Shown piece by piece: positions 5,880-13,079 of a DNA stretch of 13,079 nucleotides. The position numbers and the translations under genes are program-made. The notes beneath the pieces were generated by a model, which worked only from the letters and a program-made list of their open reading frames with translations, made no database searches and had not been told where the DNA came from. Each line of letters starts with the position of its first letter. Within the stretch, counting starts at the first letter, position 1. This DNA comes from Lachnospiraceae bacterium (GTDB lineage: Bacteria; Bacillota; Clostridia; Lachnospirales; Lachnospiraceae): the NCBI GenBank assembly GCA_021205045.1, contig JAJPYH010000050.1, positions 1 through 13,079 on the forward strand, written 5' to 3'.

Positions 5880-7263
5880 TATTATCCCCGGCAATTTTTT
5901 CTCTCCTCTGTCCTCTCCGGGCAGGGTAGTATACTGGGAATGTCTCTGCCGCCTGTTTGCGGTGACAAACCGCCAGCTTTCCTTTGGCGTGGAGCGGGAT
6001 GTGCTGGTGGACGAGCTGCAGTTTTATTTTGATTCTTCGATGGCGGCGCAGATGTCCGGGGAGGAGTGGGAGAACGCTGAGCCGGGGAGTATGAGCAGCA
6101 GGGACAAGGCGAACTTCATCCTGCGGCGTCTGGAGGGATACGGCTGGATTTCGGTGGAGACGGACTATAGCTATGTGCAGCGGGTGAATTTCCGCGACTA
6201 CGCGGTGCAGGTCATGAAGACTCTGCTCAATCTTTCCGATGAAAAGAAAACCGAATATCAGGGATATATCTATACCATTTACAGTCTGGCCCGGTCCGGC
6301 GGCGAAAGCCCTGGTCTCGGGCTTTTGCAGATTGTGGAGAATACGGACGCGCTGCTGACCGGCCTGAAAAGTTTAAACGCCAATATCCGACGATATATTG
6401 ACGACCTGACAAAGCACAGTACAGTGGCGGAGATTCTGGACGCGCTGCTGAATGATTATTACAGTAATGTGGTGGACAAAGCCTATCACAGGCTTTTAAC
6501 CTCTGACAATGTGTCCAAATTCCGGCCGGAGATTTTAGAGCGGCTGGAGGCCAATGCCAGAAGCGAAGCTTATCTGAAAAATGCTTCCGCGGAGATTGCT
6601 GTGCTTCATGAAATCACAGAGGAGGAGGCCAGAGAGGAGACCCTCTCCATGCTGCATGAGGTCATTGATGCCTTCCGGAGAATGGATGATATCTTAAGTG
6701 AGATTAATCAGAAAAACACCAGATATCAGAGGGCGGCAATCAACCGGGCCAGGTTTCTGCTCTCCTCCGGAGAGGACATCCGGGGGCAGCTGAAGGAAAT
6801 CCTGACGATCCTGGGGGAGCAGATTACAGAGAGAAGGCTGGACTATAACGCGGTCTATGAGCTGGAGGAGATGGATCGCCTGATCCGCATTTTTTCCTGG
6901 GAATATCTGGACATGAATTCTCTGTATGCGCCGGTGGAGGGCAAAAAGGAATTTGTGCCTGAGCCTGTGGAAGCGCGCATCCCTGACCGTCAGAAACGGG
7001 AGGAAAAACGCAGACAAATGCAGGAAAAGCTGCAAAAAGTACTCAGCCCGCAGAAAATTGACGAATATGTGATGCAGATGCTGGCGGGCAGGCGGCAGAT
7101 GAAGGCCTCGGACCTGCCGCTGGATGAGGGGGATACCTTTATCCGGATGATTTACATCCGGCTGTACGGGCAGAGAAATACCATGAGCTATGAACTGGAG
7201 CCGGGAAATGAAGTGATAAAGGATGGCTTCCGGTTTCGGGACTTTCTGATAAAGCGCCGCTGA
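5869..7263 (+). CDS. jetA: Wadjet protein JetA (DUF5716 type, kleisin-like)
   Basis: JetA is the kleisin (MukF-like) subunit of the Wadjet SMC complex, bridging the JetC ATPase heads and carrying JetB. The start MLFDIIPGNFFSPLSSPGRVVYWECL, and the whole 464-residue layout, match the JetA/DUF5716 group of Firmicutes. Residues 1-110 include a winged-helix-like N-terminal part ending in GYGWISVETDYSYVQRVNF. The middle (about 115-350) is helical and contains DDLTKHSTVAEILDALLNDYY. After a highly charged segment at about 370-390, the C-terminal part (residues 390-464) looks like a second winged helix that would contact an ATPase head. AAGGAG at 5853-5858 lies ten bases before the ATG. The complex recognises and extrudes circular DNA so that JetD can cut it. 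Among the described Wadjet subtypes this family most likely belongs to type III, but I have not verified that. Confidence 0.88.
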   Translation: MLFDIIPGNFFSPLSSPGRVVYWECLCRLFAVTNRQLSFGVERDVLVDELQFYFDSSMAAQMSGEEWENAEPGSMSSRDKANFILRRLEGYGWISVETDYSYVQRVNFRDYAVQVMKTLLNLSDEKKTEYQGYIYTIYSLARSGGESPGLGLLQIVENTDALLTGLKSLNANIRRYIDDLTKHSTVAEILDALLNDYYSNVVDKAYHRLLTSDNVSKFRPEILERLEANARSEAYLKNASAEIAVLHEITEEEAREETLSMLHEVIDAFRRMDDILSEINQKNTRYQRAAINRARFLLSSGEDIRGQLKEILTILGEQITERRLDYNAVYELEEMDRLIRIFSWEYLDMNSLYAPVEGKKEFVPEPVEARIPDRQKREEKRRQMQEKLQKVLSPQKIDEYVMQMLAGRRQMKASDLPLDEGDTFIRMIYIRLYGQRNTMSYELEPGNEVIKDGFRFRDFLIKRR

Positions 7264-7266
7264 CAA

Positions 7267-7387
7267 AAAATGAGACGTGCAGAGGAAAAGAGGTGTTTCC
7301 CCGGATGATGAAAATGAGACGTGCAGAGGAAAAGAGATGTTTCTCCGGATGATGAAAATGAGATGTGCAACAGAAATGAGAAGTGCA
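7267..7387 (+). repeat. 44-bp direct repeat array between jetA and jetB
   Basis: Two near-identical 44-base units occupy 7267-7310 and 7311-7354, differing at two positions. Their core AAATGAGANGTGCA recurs at 7356 and again at 7374, giving four cores at spacings of 44, 44 and 18. Each full unit encodes the same short frame (MRRAEEKRCF, then PG or SG, then TGA TGA), and the third core opens MRCATEMRSA.... The array fills most of the 189-base jetA-jetB gap. There is no long terminator-like stem in it. Confidence 0.88.
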
Positions 7388-7452
7388 ATAGGAGTGTGAT
7401 CTCTCCCTGGATAACAGTCCTGACGGAAGATTAAGAGAGGAAAAAACGATAA

Positions 7453-8394
7453 ATGGATTTATTTGAGGGAATGCTGCAGAAGGATAAGGATGAATTCCGC
7501 CGGGTCTGCAATAAGCTGATGAGCGTCTGCTTTATTGTAAGGCGCAATGAGGCCACGAAGACGGATTATTATTTTATTCTGCGTCACCGGAATGTATTTG
7601 AGAGATATCTGGACGTGCTGGGCTGCGCCCTGGAAATTAATGAGGATTACGGCGTTATTCAGCTGGTGAACCGGGAAAACTACAATCATCTGAATCTGAG
7701 ACTCAACGACTCCATTATTCTGCTGATTTTACGGATTCTGTATGATGAAAAAAAGCGGGAACTGTCCCTGACGGATGTGGTGGTGAATCTGGGGGATATC
7801 CAGGAGAAATATCTTTCCCTGAAAATCCGGGATAAGCAGATCGATAAGACTACCATGGGAAATGCCCTGCGCATTTTCAGGAGGTATAACCTGATAGAAA
7901 TACTGGACAGGGAGCTGAATCAGGAGGACTCGCGGATTATTATTTACGATTCTATTCTGATGGCTGTCCGGGTGGAGGATATCCGCCGGGTTTATGAGCT
8001 TTTGGAAAAGTACCGGGAACGAAAGAAGGAAGGCGCTTCCGCAGGGGTATCTGTCAGGGCGGTGGATCAGAATCGCGGACTTCTTTTCGGCGGCAGGGCA
8101 GATGGAACGCAGCGGGGACAGCTGATCAATGGAAAACCGCCGGAAATGGAGAGCGGACAATTGATCAGCGGAAAACTGCCGGAAATGGAGAGCGGACAAT
8201 TGATCAACGGAAAATCGCCGGAAATGTACATCAGGCAGCTGATCAACGGAAAGTCTCTGGAAACGGAAGGAGAGAGGTCTGTCAGCAGCCGGGCAGCAAG
8301 CATGAAACAGGAGGCCGCCCTGGGTGACAGGGAACGACTGATGAGGGAGGAGGAAACAGAGGATGAAGAAGCTTCAGAGAATCCGGCTGGTTAA
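7453..8394 (+). CDS. jetB: Wadjet protein JetB (MukE/KITE-like) with an extended repeat tail
   Basis: JetB is the winged-helix (KITE/MukE-like) partner of JetA. Residues 1-195 look like the whole conserved domain (probably DUF6063): an N-terminal helix (FRRVCNKLMSVCFIVRR), strands with YYFILRHRNVFERYLDVLG, LNDSIILLILRILYDEKKRELSL, and a winged-helix end (TMGNALRIFRRYNLIEILDRE). The remaining 118 residues are unlike the domain: a basic linker, four 13-residue repeats (222-273) with consensus GQLINGKxPEMES, and a very acidic end (EEETEDEEASENPAG). The start has GAGAGG at 7435-7440, 12 bases upstream. The 3' end overlaps jetC by 32 bases, which suggests translational coupling. Confidence 0.82.
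   Translation: MDLFEGMLQKDKDEFRRVCNKLMSVCFIVRRNEATKTDYYFILRHRNVFERYLDVLGCALEINEDYGVIQLVNRENYNHLNLRLNDSIILLILRILYDEKKRELSLTDVVVNLGDIQEKYLSLKIRDKQIDKTTMGNALRIFRRYNLIEILDRELNQEDSRIIIYDSILMAVRVEDIRRVYELLEKYRERKKEGASAGVSVRAVDQNRGLLFGGRADGTQRGQLINGKPPEMESGQLISGKLPEMESGQLINGKSPEMYIRQLINGKSLETEGERSVSSRAASMKQEAALGDRERLMREEETEDEEASENPAG
8116..8271 (+). repeat. four 39-bp in-frame repeats in jetB
   Basis: Units at 8116-8154, 8155-8193, 8194-8232 and 8233-8271 each encode 13 residues: GQLINGKPPEMES, GQLISGKLPEMES, GQLINGKSPEMYI and RQLINGKSLETEG. Units 1-3 are close; unit 4 is the most diverged. Since 39 is a multiple of three, gain or loss of copies keeps the frame. No terminal inverted repeats or signs of a mobile element are present. 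Confidence 0.9.
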
Positions 8395-11300
8395 CTGGCA
8401 CCGCTTCGCCAATGAGACCATAGATCTGGCGGATTCTGTCCTTTTGTCCGGGGAAAACGGCGCCGGCAAGTCCACTTTGCTGGACGCCATTCAGTTTGTG
8501 ATCACCTGCTCCAAGAATCACTTTAATGTGGCCGTTCACGATAAGGGCAAGAGAAATCTGAACAGCTACATGCGCTGCAAAACCGGCAGGGAGGATCGCC
8601 CCTATGAGAGGACCGGGGAGATTACCAGCCATATTGCTCTGGAATTTTATGATGAGGCCAGAAAGCAGCCCTTTATTGTGGGTACGGTTCTGGATTCCGC
8701 CTCCGAGGAGAAGGAGCCCAACGCGGTCTGGTATCTGATGGAAAATCAGACCATCGAGGACGGACTTTTTCTGCGGGGAAATCAGATCAAATCCATCGCG
8801 GTATTCCGCGCCACCAATCAAATCAAAATATTTGCCAATACGCAGACGGAAGCGAAAAAAATGATGAAGAACCGCTTCGGCCGTCTGGACGACAAATTCT
8901 TTTCCCTCATTCCCAAGGCTCTGGCTTTTAAGCCCATACATGACATCAAGGATTTCGTGTATTCCTATGTGCTGGACGAAAAGGAGGTCAATATCGATGC
9001 CCTGAAGGAAAATGTGCGAAGCTACCAGGATCTGGAGCGGATGCTGCAGGATGTGAAGACCCGTATCGGAGAGCTGGAGAAGATCAATGAAAAGGAAGCG
9101 GAGATCGAAAAATATCAGCGCATCGACCGCAATCAGGAGTATTACCTGGCCCGGGTGGATGTGGATCTGGTGAAAGAGGCTCAAAAGGAAGTCGAAGAGA
9201 AAAGAGAATATGCCATTTTCCGTGAGGAGGAGCTGGAAAAGAAGCAGCGTGACCTGGTCAGGCAGCAGGGAGAATGTCAGAATACCATCACCAGCTTAAG
9301 CGTGGAGCTGGAGTCCAATGAGGATTACCGGGCGCTGCATGAGCTGGAGCGCAAAAGGGATGAGCTCGCCGCAGTCCTGAAACAGGATAAGGAGGAGGTC
9401 AGAAAGCTGAAGGAAGCCGCAAAGAGGGCGTTTGCGGCGGCGGAAAAGCTCCTTCAGGTGAAGGATGTGGACGGCTGCGTGAAGGAATATGCCGCTTACC
9501 TTCAGAGGCTGGAGGAATGCGAACAGCTCACGGCTGTGCGGGCCTGCCTGGAGAAGGTGATTTCCTATAAGAAAGAAATGTATGAAAAAATTCAGGAAAA
9601 GCTGGCGGAGAAGCGGGTGGAGCTGCGTGCCAGGCAGGAGGAAATGACAGAGCTTCAGACCCAGATCTGTCTCCTGGAAAAAAAGCAGCTGACCTATCCT
9701 AAGGATGTGACATTTCTGGCTTCACAGATCCGGGAACAGTTCCGAAAGGCGGGACGCCCTGGCGAGGTGAGAATTCTCTGCGAACTGCTGGAGGTCACGG
9801 ATTTGTCATGGCAGAATGCGGTGGAGGGCTATCTGAATAATCAGCGCTTTTATCTGCTGGTGGAGCCGGAGGACTTTGATCTGGCGCTGAGTGTGTATGA
9901 CCGTTCAAGAGAAAAAAAGAAGGCTTACGGAGTGGGACTGATCAATACCGGAAAGCTGGAGGAATATGATGAGGCGCCTGAAGGCTCTCTGGCAGAGAAG
10001 GTGACCTCAAAGAGTCTCTGGGCAAGACGATATGTAAATATGATTCTTGGCCGGGTGCATTGCTGTAAAAGCTATCAGGAGCTGAAACAGTATCCTATCG
10101 CTATCACCAGACAGTGCATGCGCTATCAGAATCATGTGGTCAGCGCCATCCGGCCGGAGGTGTTTCAGACTCCGTATATTGGCAAGGAAGCCTATCTGCG
10201 CCAGCTGGAGCAGTGCAGGGAAAAGGAAAAGGCTCTGGAGGGGCAGATCAAAAGTATCCGGGAACAGACAGAAAATCTGACTTTTGTGGCTCAGCCTCTG
10301 GATTCCACAGCGGACATGGATGTGAAATACCGCCTGTCTGCTCTGGAGGAAAAGCGTGGTCATGAGATGCAGCTTGATCAGTGCAGGGAGCAGCTCAGAA
10401 AGCTGAAAGAGAATCAGACCCTGATCCAGAAAGCCATTCACCTCGAGGAGCTGAAAAAACAGCATCAAAAGCTGCAGGAGAAGATTTCCGCCGCGGACAT
10501 TCAGACAGGAAGGTGCCGTCAGGAGATCGAGCAGTTACAGCAGCGGATGGTGGAGCTGACCGGACAGATGGCCCAAAAACAGGCTGTCCTTGCTCTTCTT
10601 GTGGAACGGCTGGGACCGGAGGCCGCGGGATGTGAGAAGGAGTACCTGCGGCAGAAGGATTCCAGGTTAAAGGATGGAGGAAGCCTGAACCGGTTTCAGG
10701 AGAATTTCGAGCGCGCAAGAAAGGCCAACGCCACTCTGCGGGACAATGCGGAAAAGGAGATGATCCGCCTGATGCGGGGCTATAAAATTGCCCATGATTT
10801 TGGCGCCGCGGAGTCTCTTTCCGGATATCCTGAGTTCTGGGCGGAGTATGACAAGCTGAAAAACTCTCAGCTTCTGACTTACGAGGAGAAGGTGCAAAAA
10901 GCCAGACAGTCTGCGGAGGAGGAATTCAGAGAGCAGTTTCTCTCCAGACTTCAGGAGAATATCAAGCAGGCTCAGAGCGAGTTCAAGGAACTGAATAAAT
11001 CCCTGAAGGATATTCATTTCAGCAAGGAACGGTATGAGTTCCTGCAGGAGCCCAACCGGAAGCTGAAAAAGTATTACCAGATGATCATGGACGATTTTAA
11101 TGTACTTCAGGGGGAATCTCTTTTCAGCGGGATTTTCCGGGAAAATCACCGGGAGGTGATTGAGGAATTATTTGAGAAGCTGACCGCCGATGACGACAAC
11201 AGCACCAAGGTGCTGGAGGAGTATACGGATTACCGCACCTATATGGATTACGATATTAAGATTCAGTATGATGACGGCAGCTATATGCTTTACTCCAAGG

Positions 11301-11614
11301 TCAGCCGGGAGAAGAGCGGCGGCGAGACCCAGACGCCTTTCTATATTACGGTGGCGGCTTCCTTTATGCAGCTTTACCGCAACAGCATCGGCGGCGACGC
11401 CATAGGGCTGGTGATGTTCGACGAAGCCTTCAACAACATGGATGACGGGCGGATCGGCGGCATGCTGGAGTTTCTGACCCACGCCAACCTGCAGCTGATT
11501 ATTTCCGCTCCTCCGGAGAAGATTCAGTATATCGGAACGTGGGTGAAGCAGGTGCTTCTGGTGCTGCAGGACGGGGAAGAGAGCTATGTGGAGGAGTTTG
11601 GGAGAGAGCAGTAA
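8363..11614 (+). CDS. jetC: Wadjet protein JetC (SMC/MukB-like ATPase)
   Basis: JetC is the SMC-type motor that hydrolyses ATP and extrudes DNA loops with JetA and JetB. Walker A is GENGAGKST (residues 30-38), preceded by the LVNWHRFANETI start typical of this family. The signature motif KSGGETQ is at 984-990 and Walker B is VMFDEAF with D1020 and E1021, so the ATPase looks intact. Residues of about 230-450 and 600-930 are long charged coiled coils (for example QKEVEEKREYAIFREEELEK). Between them, at about 455-605, lies a globular hinge-like region (from RPGEVRILCELLEV to PYIGKEA). The length of 1083 residues is normal for Wadjet SMC proteins. A GGAGGAGGAAACAGAGG purine run precedes the ATG, which lies inside the end of jetB. 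Confidence 0.92.
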   Translation: MKKLQRIRLVNWHRFANETIDLADSVLLSGENGAGKSTLLDAIQFVITCSKNHFNVAVHDKGKRNLNSYMRCKTGREDRPYERTGEITSHIALEFYDEARKQPFIVGTVLDSASEEKEPNAVWYLMENQTIEDGLFLRGNQIKSIAVFRATNQIKIFANTQTEAKKMMKNRFGRLDDKFFSLIPKALAFKPIHDIKDFVYSYVLDEKEVNIDALKENVRSYQDLERMLQDVKTRIGELEKINEKEAEIEKYQRIDRNQEYYLARVDVDLVKEAQKEVEEKREYAIFREEELEKKQRDLVRQQGECQNTITSLSVELESNEDYRALHELERKRDELAAVLKQDKEEVRKLKEAAKRAFAAAEKLLQVKDVDGCVKEYAAYLQRLEECEQLTAVRACLEKVISYKKEMYEKIQEKLAEKRVELRARQEEMTELQTQICLLEKKQLTYPKDVTFLASQIREQFRKAGRPGEVRILCELLEVTDLSWQNAVEGYLNNQRFYLLVEPEDFDLALSVYDRSREKKKAYGVGLINTGKLEEYDEAPEGSLAEKVTSKSLWARRYVNMILGRVHCCKSYQELKQYPIAITRQCMRYQNHVVSAIRPEVFQTPYIGKEAYLRQLEQCREKEKALEGQIKSIREQTENLTFVAQPLDSTADMDVKYRLSALEEKRGHEMQLDQCREQLRKLKENQTLIQKAIHLEELKKQHQKLQEKISAADIQTGRCRQEIEQLQQRMVELTGQMAQKQAVLALLVERLGPEAAGCEKEYLRQKDSRLKDGGSLNRFQENFERARKANATLRDNAEKEMIRLMRGYKIAHDFGAAESLSGYPEFWAEYDKLKNSQLLTYEEKVQKARQSAEEEFREQFLSRLQENIKQAQSEFKELNKSLKDIHFSKERYEFLQEPNRKLKKYYQMIMDDFNVLQGESLFSGIFRENHREVIEELFEKLTADDDNSTKVLEEYTDYRTYMDYDIKIQYDDGSYMLYSKVSREKSGGETQTPFYITVAASFMQLYRNSIGGDAIGLVMFDEAFNNMDDGRIGGMLEFLTHANLQLIISAPPEKIQYIGTWVKQVLLVLQDGEESYVEEFGREQ

Positions 11615-11768
11615 GCGGCAAAGGGATGGTTGAAAGAATACAGCAAAAAGCGGTGTGAAATAGTTTTGCGCTTCTCACCCGGTTTACACGGCCTGTGCAG
11701 AAAAGAATTGGCAATGATGGCGTTTTGAGGGTTTGCGGTATCGAATCAGGCTTTAGAAAGGAAGAAAG

Positions 11769-13079
11769 ATGTCGGGGATTCGCAGGTATGACGAGGAAAT
11801 TTTAAACAGGTTACTGGATAAGCATGAGAACAGTCTGCTGTATACCGGGGAGAACCGGAGACAGCAGAATATCGGTATTGCTGTGACGAAGGAGCTGCTA
11901 CCGGAGTATTTTGATGAGTCTTCGGGGCGGTATGAGGTGATTCACGCGCAGCTGATGGAGGCGGAGGAGAAGGGGTTTCTGAAGCTTAGGTGGAAAAACA
12001 AGAGAGTGGGGCATATTCTGGAGAGGTGTGTGCTGTGCCCTGAGAAGGCAGATGAAATCTATGTATTCCTACATCGCCACCCAAAAATGGAGAAAGAAAA
12101 TACGGTCATACATATATGCGATGAATTTGCCGGACGGCACCCTGTTATCGACCGTTTTCTGGACTGGGTCAGGGACAGGCTGGGGGAGAAAAAGAGCGTG
12201 AAGCAGTATCTGGACATGGATCATCCGGAGGAATTTCGCGGGCGGCTCAGGCTGATGGAGGAGATTCTGATGAATACAGAGGTAGTATTCTGGCGGGAGT
12301 TTTCCGTTCGTTTCCGGAAGGATTCCAAGGCGGCGGAGAAGGAGATTATCACCGCGGCCGGTATCATCGCCAGATTTTCGGAGGATGAGGGCTTAAGGGA
12401 GCTGGAGCCGGAGCAGGTGCTTGAGGAATTTGGCATCTATAAAAATCCCTCCTGGGTGATGATGAAGGGGTGCGGGAGATTCCGGATGATGATGGGGGAA
12501 GCCGGTTCGCATGACGGCAGGAATATTGCCCGGAAGGCAGATTCTGATAATGGACGGAAAGGGGAACCGGGGCCTGAAAATGGAAACTGGCTTTCCCTGG
12601 AGAGCTTTCCCGGCGGGATCGGCCTGTCCAGTGAGGACATTGCCTATGTGCACTGGGATAAGACGTATCTGCCAGGGCAGGTGGTTACCATCGAGAATCT
12701 GACCTCCTTTCACCGATTTTTGGCCTCAGATGCGCTCGTGATTTACCTGGGAGGATACCACAATAAGGGGAAGCGCCGTTTTCTGATGCGATTGTATGAA
12801 AGCTGTAAGAATGAGAATGTGGCTTTCATACATTTCGGAGATATTGACTGCGGCGGCTTTCAGATCTGGAGAGACTTAAGGGAAAAGACCCGGATTCCCG
12901 TTCAGACGGGCTGGATGGATATGGAAACCTACCTTTCTCATCTTCAATATGGAAAGGCTCTGACCACAGGCGACAGAGAAAGGCTGAAACGCATGGCGCA
13001 GGATCCATATTTTGCTAAGCAGCGGGAGCTGTTTCTGACAATGCTGGAGAAGGGCGTCAAGGTGGAGCAGGAGTGTGTG
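11769..13079 (+). CDS. jetD: Wadjet protein JetD (Toprim nuclease), 3' end cut by the window
   Basis: This frame has no stop from 11769 to the last base (437 codons). JetD is the Toprim nuclease that cuts circular DNA once the JetABC motor has bent it. The Toprim core is visible: IENLTSF with probable catalytic E309, then a strand and helix (LVIYLGGYHNKGKRRF), then FGDIDCGGFQIW with the D358-x-D360 pair and typical GG. Residues 1-230 form the N-terminal arm (RRYDEEILNRLLDKHENS..., VVFWREFSVRFRKDSKAAE). Residues of about 237-270 are a Gly-, Asn- and Asp-rich stretch (GEAGSHDGRNIARKADSDNG...) that may be an insert. The ATG has AAGGAAG close upstream and lies 154 bases after jetC; that gap shows no terminator, repeat or recognised site. 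Confidence 0.88.
   Translation, partial: MSGIRRYDEEILNRLLDKHENSLLYTGENRRQQNIGIAVTKELLPEYFDESSGRYEVIHAQLMEAEEKGFLKLRWKNKRVGHILERCVLCPEKADEIYVFLHRHPKMEKENTVIHICDEFAGRHPVIDRFLDWVRDRLGEKKSVKQYLDMDHPEEFRGRLRLMEEILMNTEVVFWREFSVRFRKDSKAAEKEIITAAGIIARFSEDEGLRELEPEQVLEEFGIYKNPSWVMMKGCGRFRMMMGEAGSHDGRNIARKADSDNGRKGEPGPENGNWLSLESFPGGIGLSSEDIAYVHWDKTYLPGQVVTIENLTSFHRFLASDALVIYLGGYHNKGKRRFLMRLYESCKNENVAFIHFGDIDCGGFQIWRDLREKTRIPVQTGWMDMETYLSHLQYGKALTTGDRERLKRMAQDPYFAKQRELFLTMLEKGVKVEQECV

Noticed and set aside
6694..7266. 190-codon minus-strand ORF opposite jetA
   Set aside because: It is a shadow of jetA; no domain or RBS supports it.
7267..7387. CRISPR array
   Set aside because: The units are directly adjacent with no unique spacers, and there are no cas genes.
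8282..9184. 300-codon ORF on the minus strand over jetB end and jetC start
   Set aside because: It lies opposite the Walker A region of a clearly coding gene, is rich in Leu, Ile and His as antisense frames often are, and has no recognisable domain.
10007..10718. several ORFs on both strands inside jetC
   Set aside because: They overlap the continuous JetC reading frame and have the skewed composition of out-of-frame translation.
11615..11768. weak inverted repeat GGTGTGA / TCTCACC in the jetC-jetD gap
   Set aside because: It has a mismatch, a 13-base or longer loop and no T run, so it does not look like a terminator or clear operator.

Overview
The window looks like a piece of a Clostridia chromosome, most likely a gut Lachnospiraceae. 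The reasons are moderate GC, strong AGGAGG-type ribosome binding sites, every gene on the + strand, and the gene families present (LysR regulator, SEC-C protein, Rpn-type nuclease, Wadjet genes of the JetA/DUF5716 kind). Species cannot be fixed from the sequence.

Left part (1-3123): a possible 3' tail of an upstream gene (2-94), a LysR-type regulator (169-1059), a SEC-C zinc-motif protein whose N-terminal coding sequence appears to lie in another frame and to join at an A7 run (1076-2580), and a YbaK/EbsC-type aminoacyl-tRNA deacylase (2641-3123).

Middle part (3124-5121): a decaying accessory patch. It holds a CoiA-like gene with one in-frame TAA (3290-3931), and an Rpn/PD-(D/E)XK nuclease gene (4030-5044) whose start region carries a 4-bp tandem duplication that throws the first 12 codons out of frame. 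The Rpn gene has a good promoter and a perfect Shine-Dalgarno before the original start. A strong hairpin terminator (5073-5121) closes this part.

Right part (5122-13079): a Nudix hydrolase gene, a 29-codon ORF overlapping the next start, and a four-gene Wadjet (Jet) locus: jetA (kleisin-like), jetB (MukE/KITE-like), jetC (SMC-like ATPase) and jetD (Toprim nuclease, cut by the window end). Wadjet is a known SMC-type plasmid-restriction system: JetABC extrudes DNA loops and JetD cleaves small circular DNA. What is unusual here is repeat DNA within the operon: a 44-bp direct repeat array between jetA and jetB, and a 39-bp in-frame repeat array that gives JetB a tail of four 13-residue repeats. 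JetD also has a possible low-complexity insert. The system is described at family level. The repeats, the small ORFs and the two disrupted genes upstream are the points that deserve a second look.
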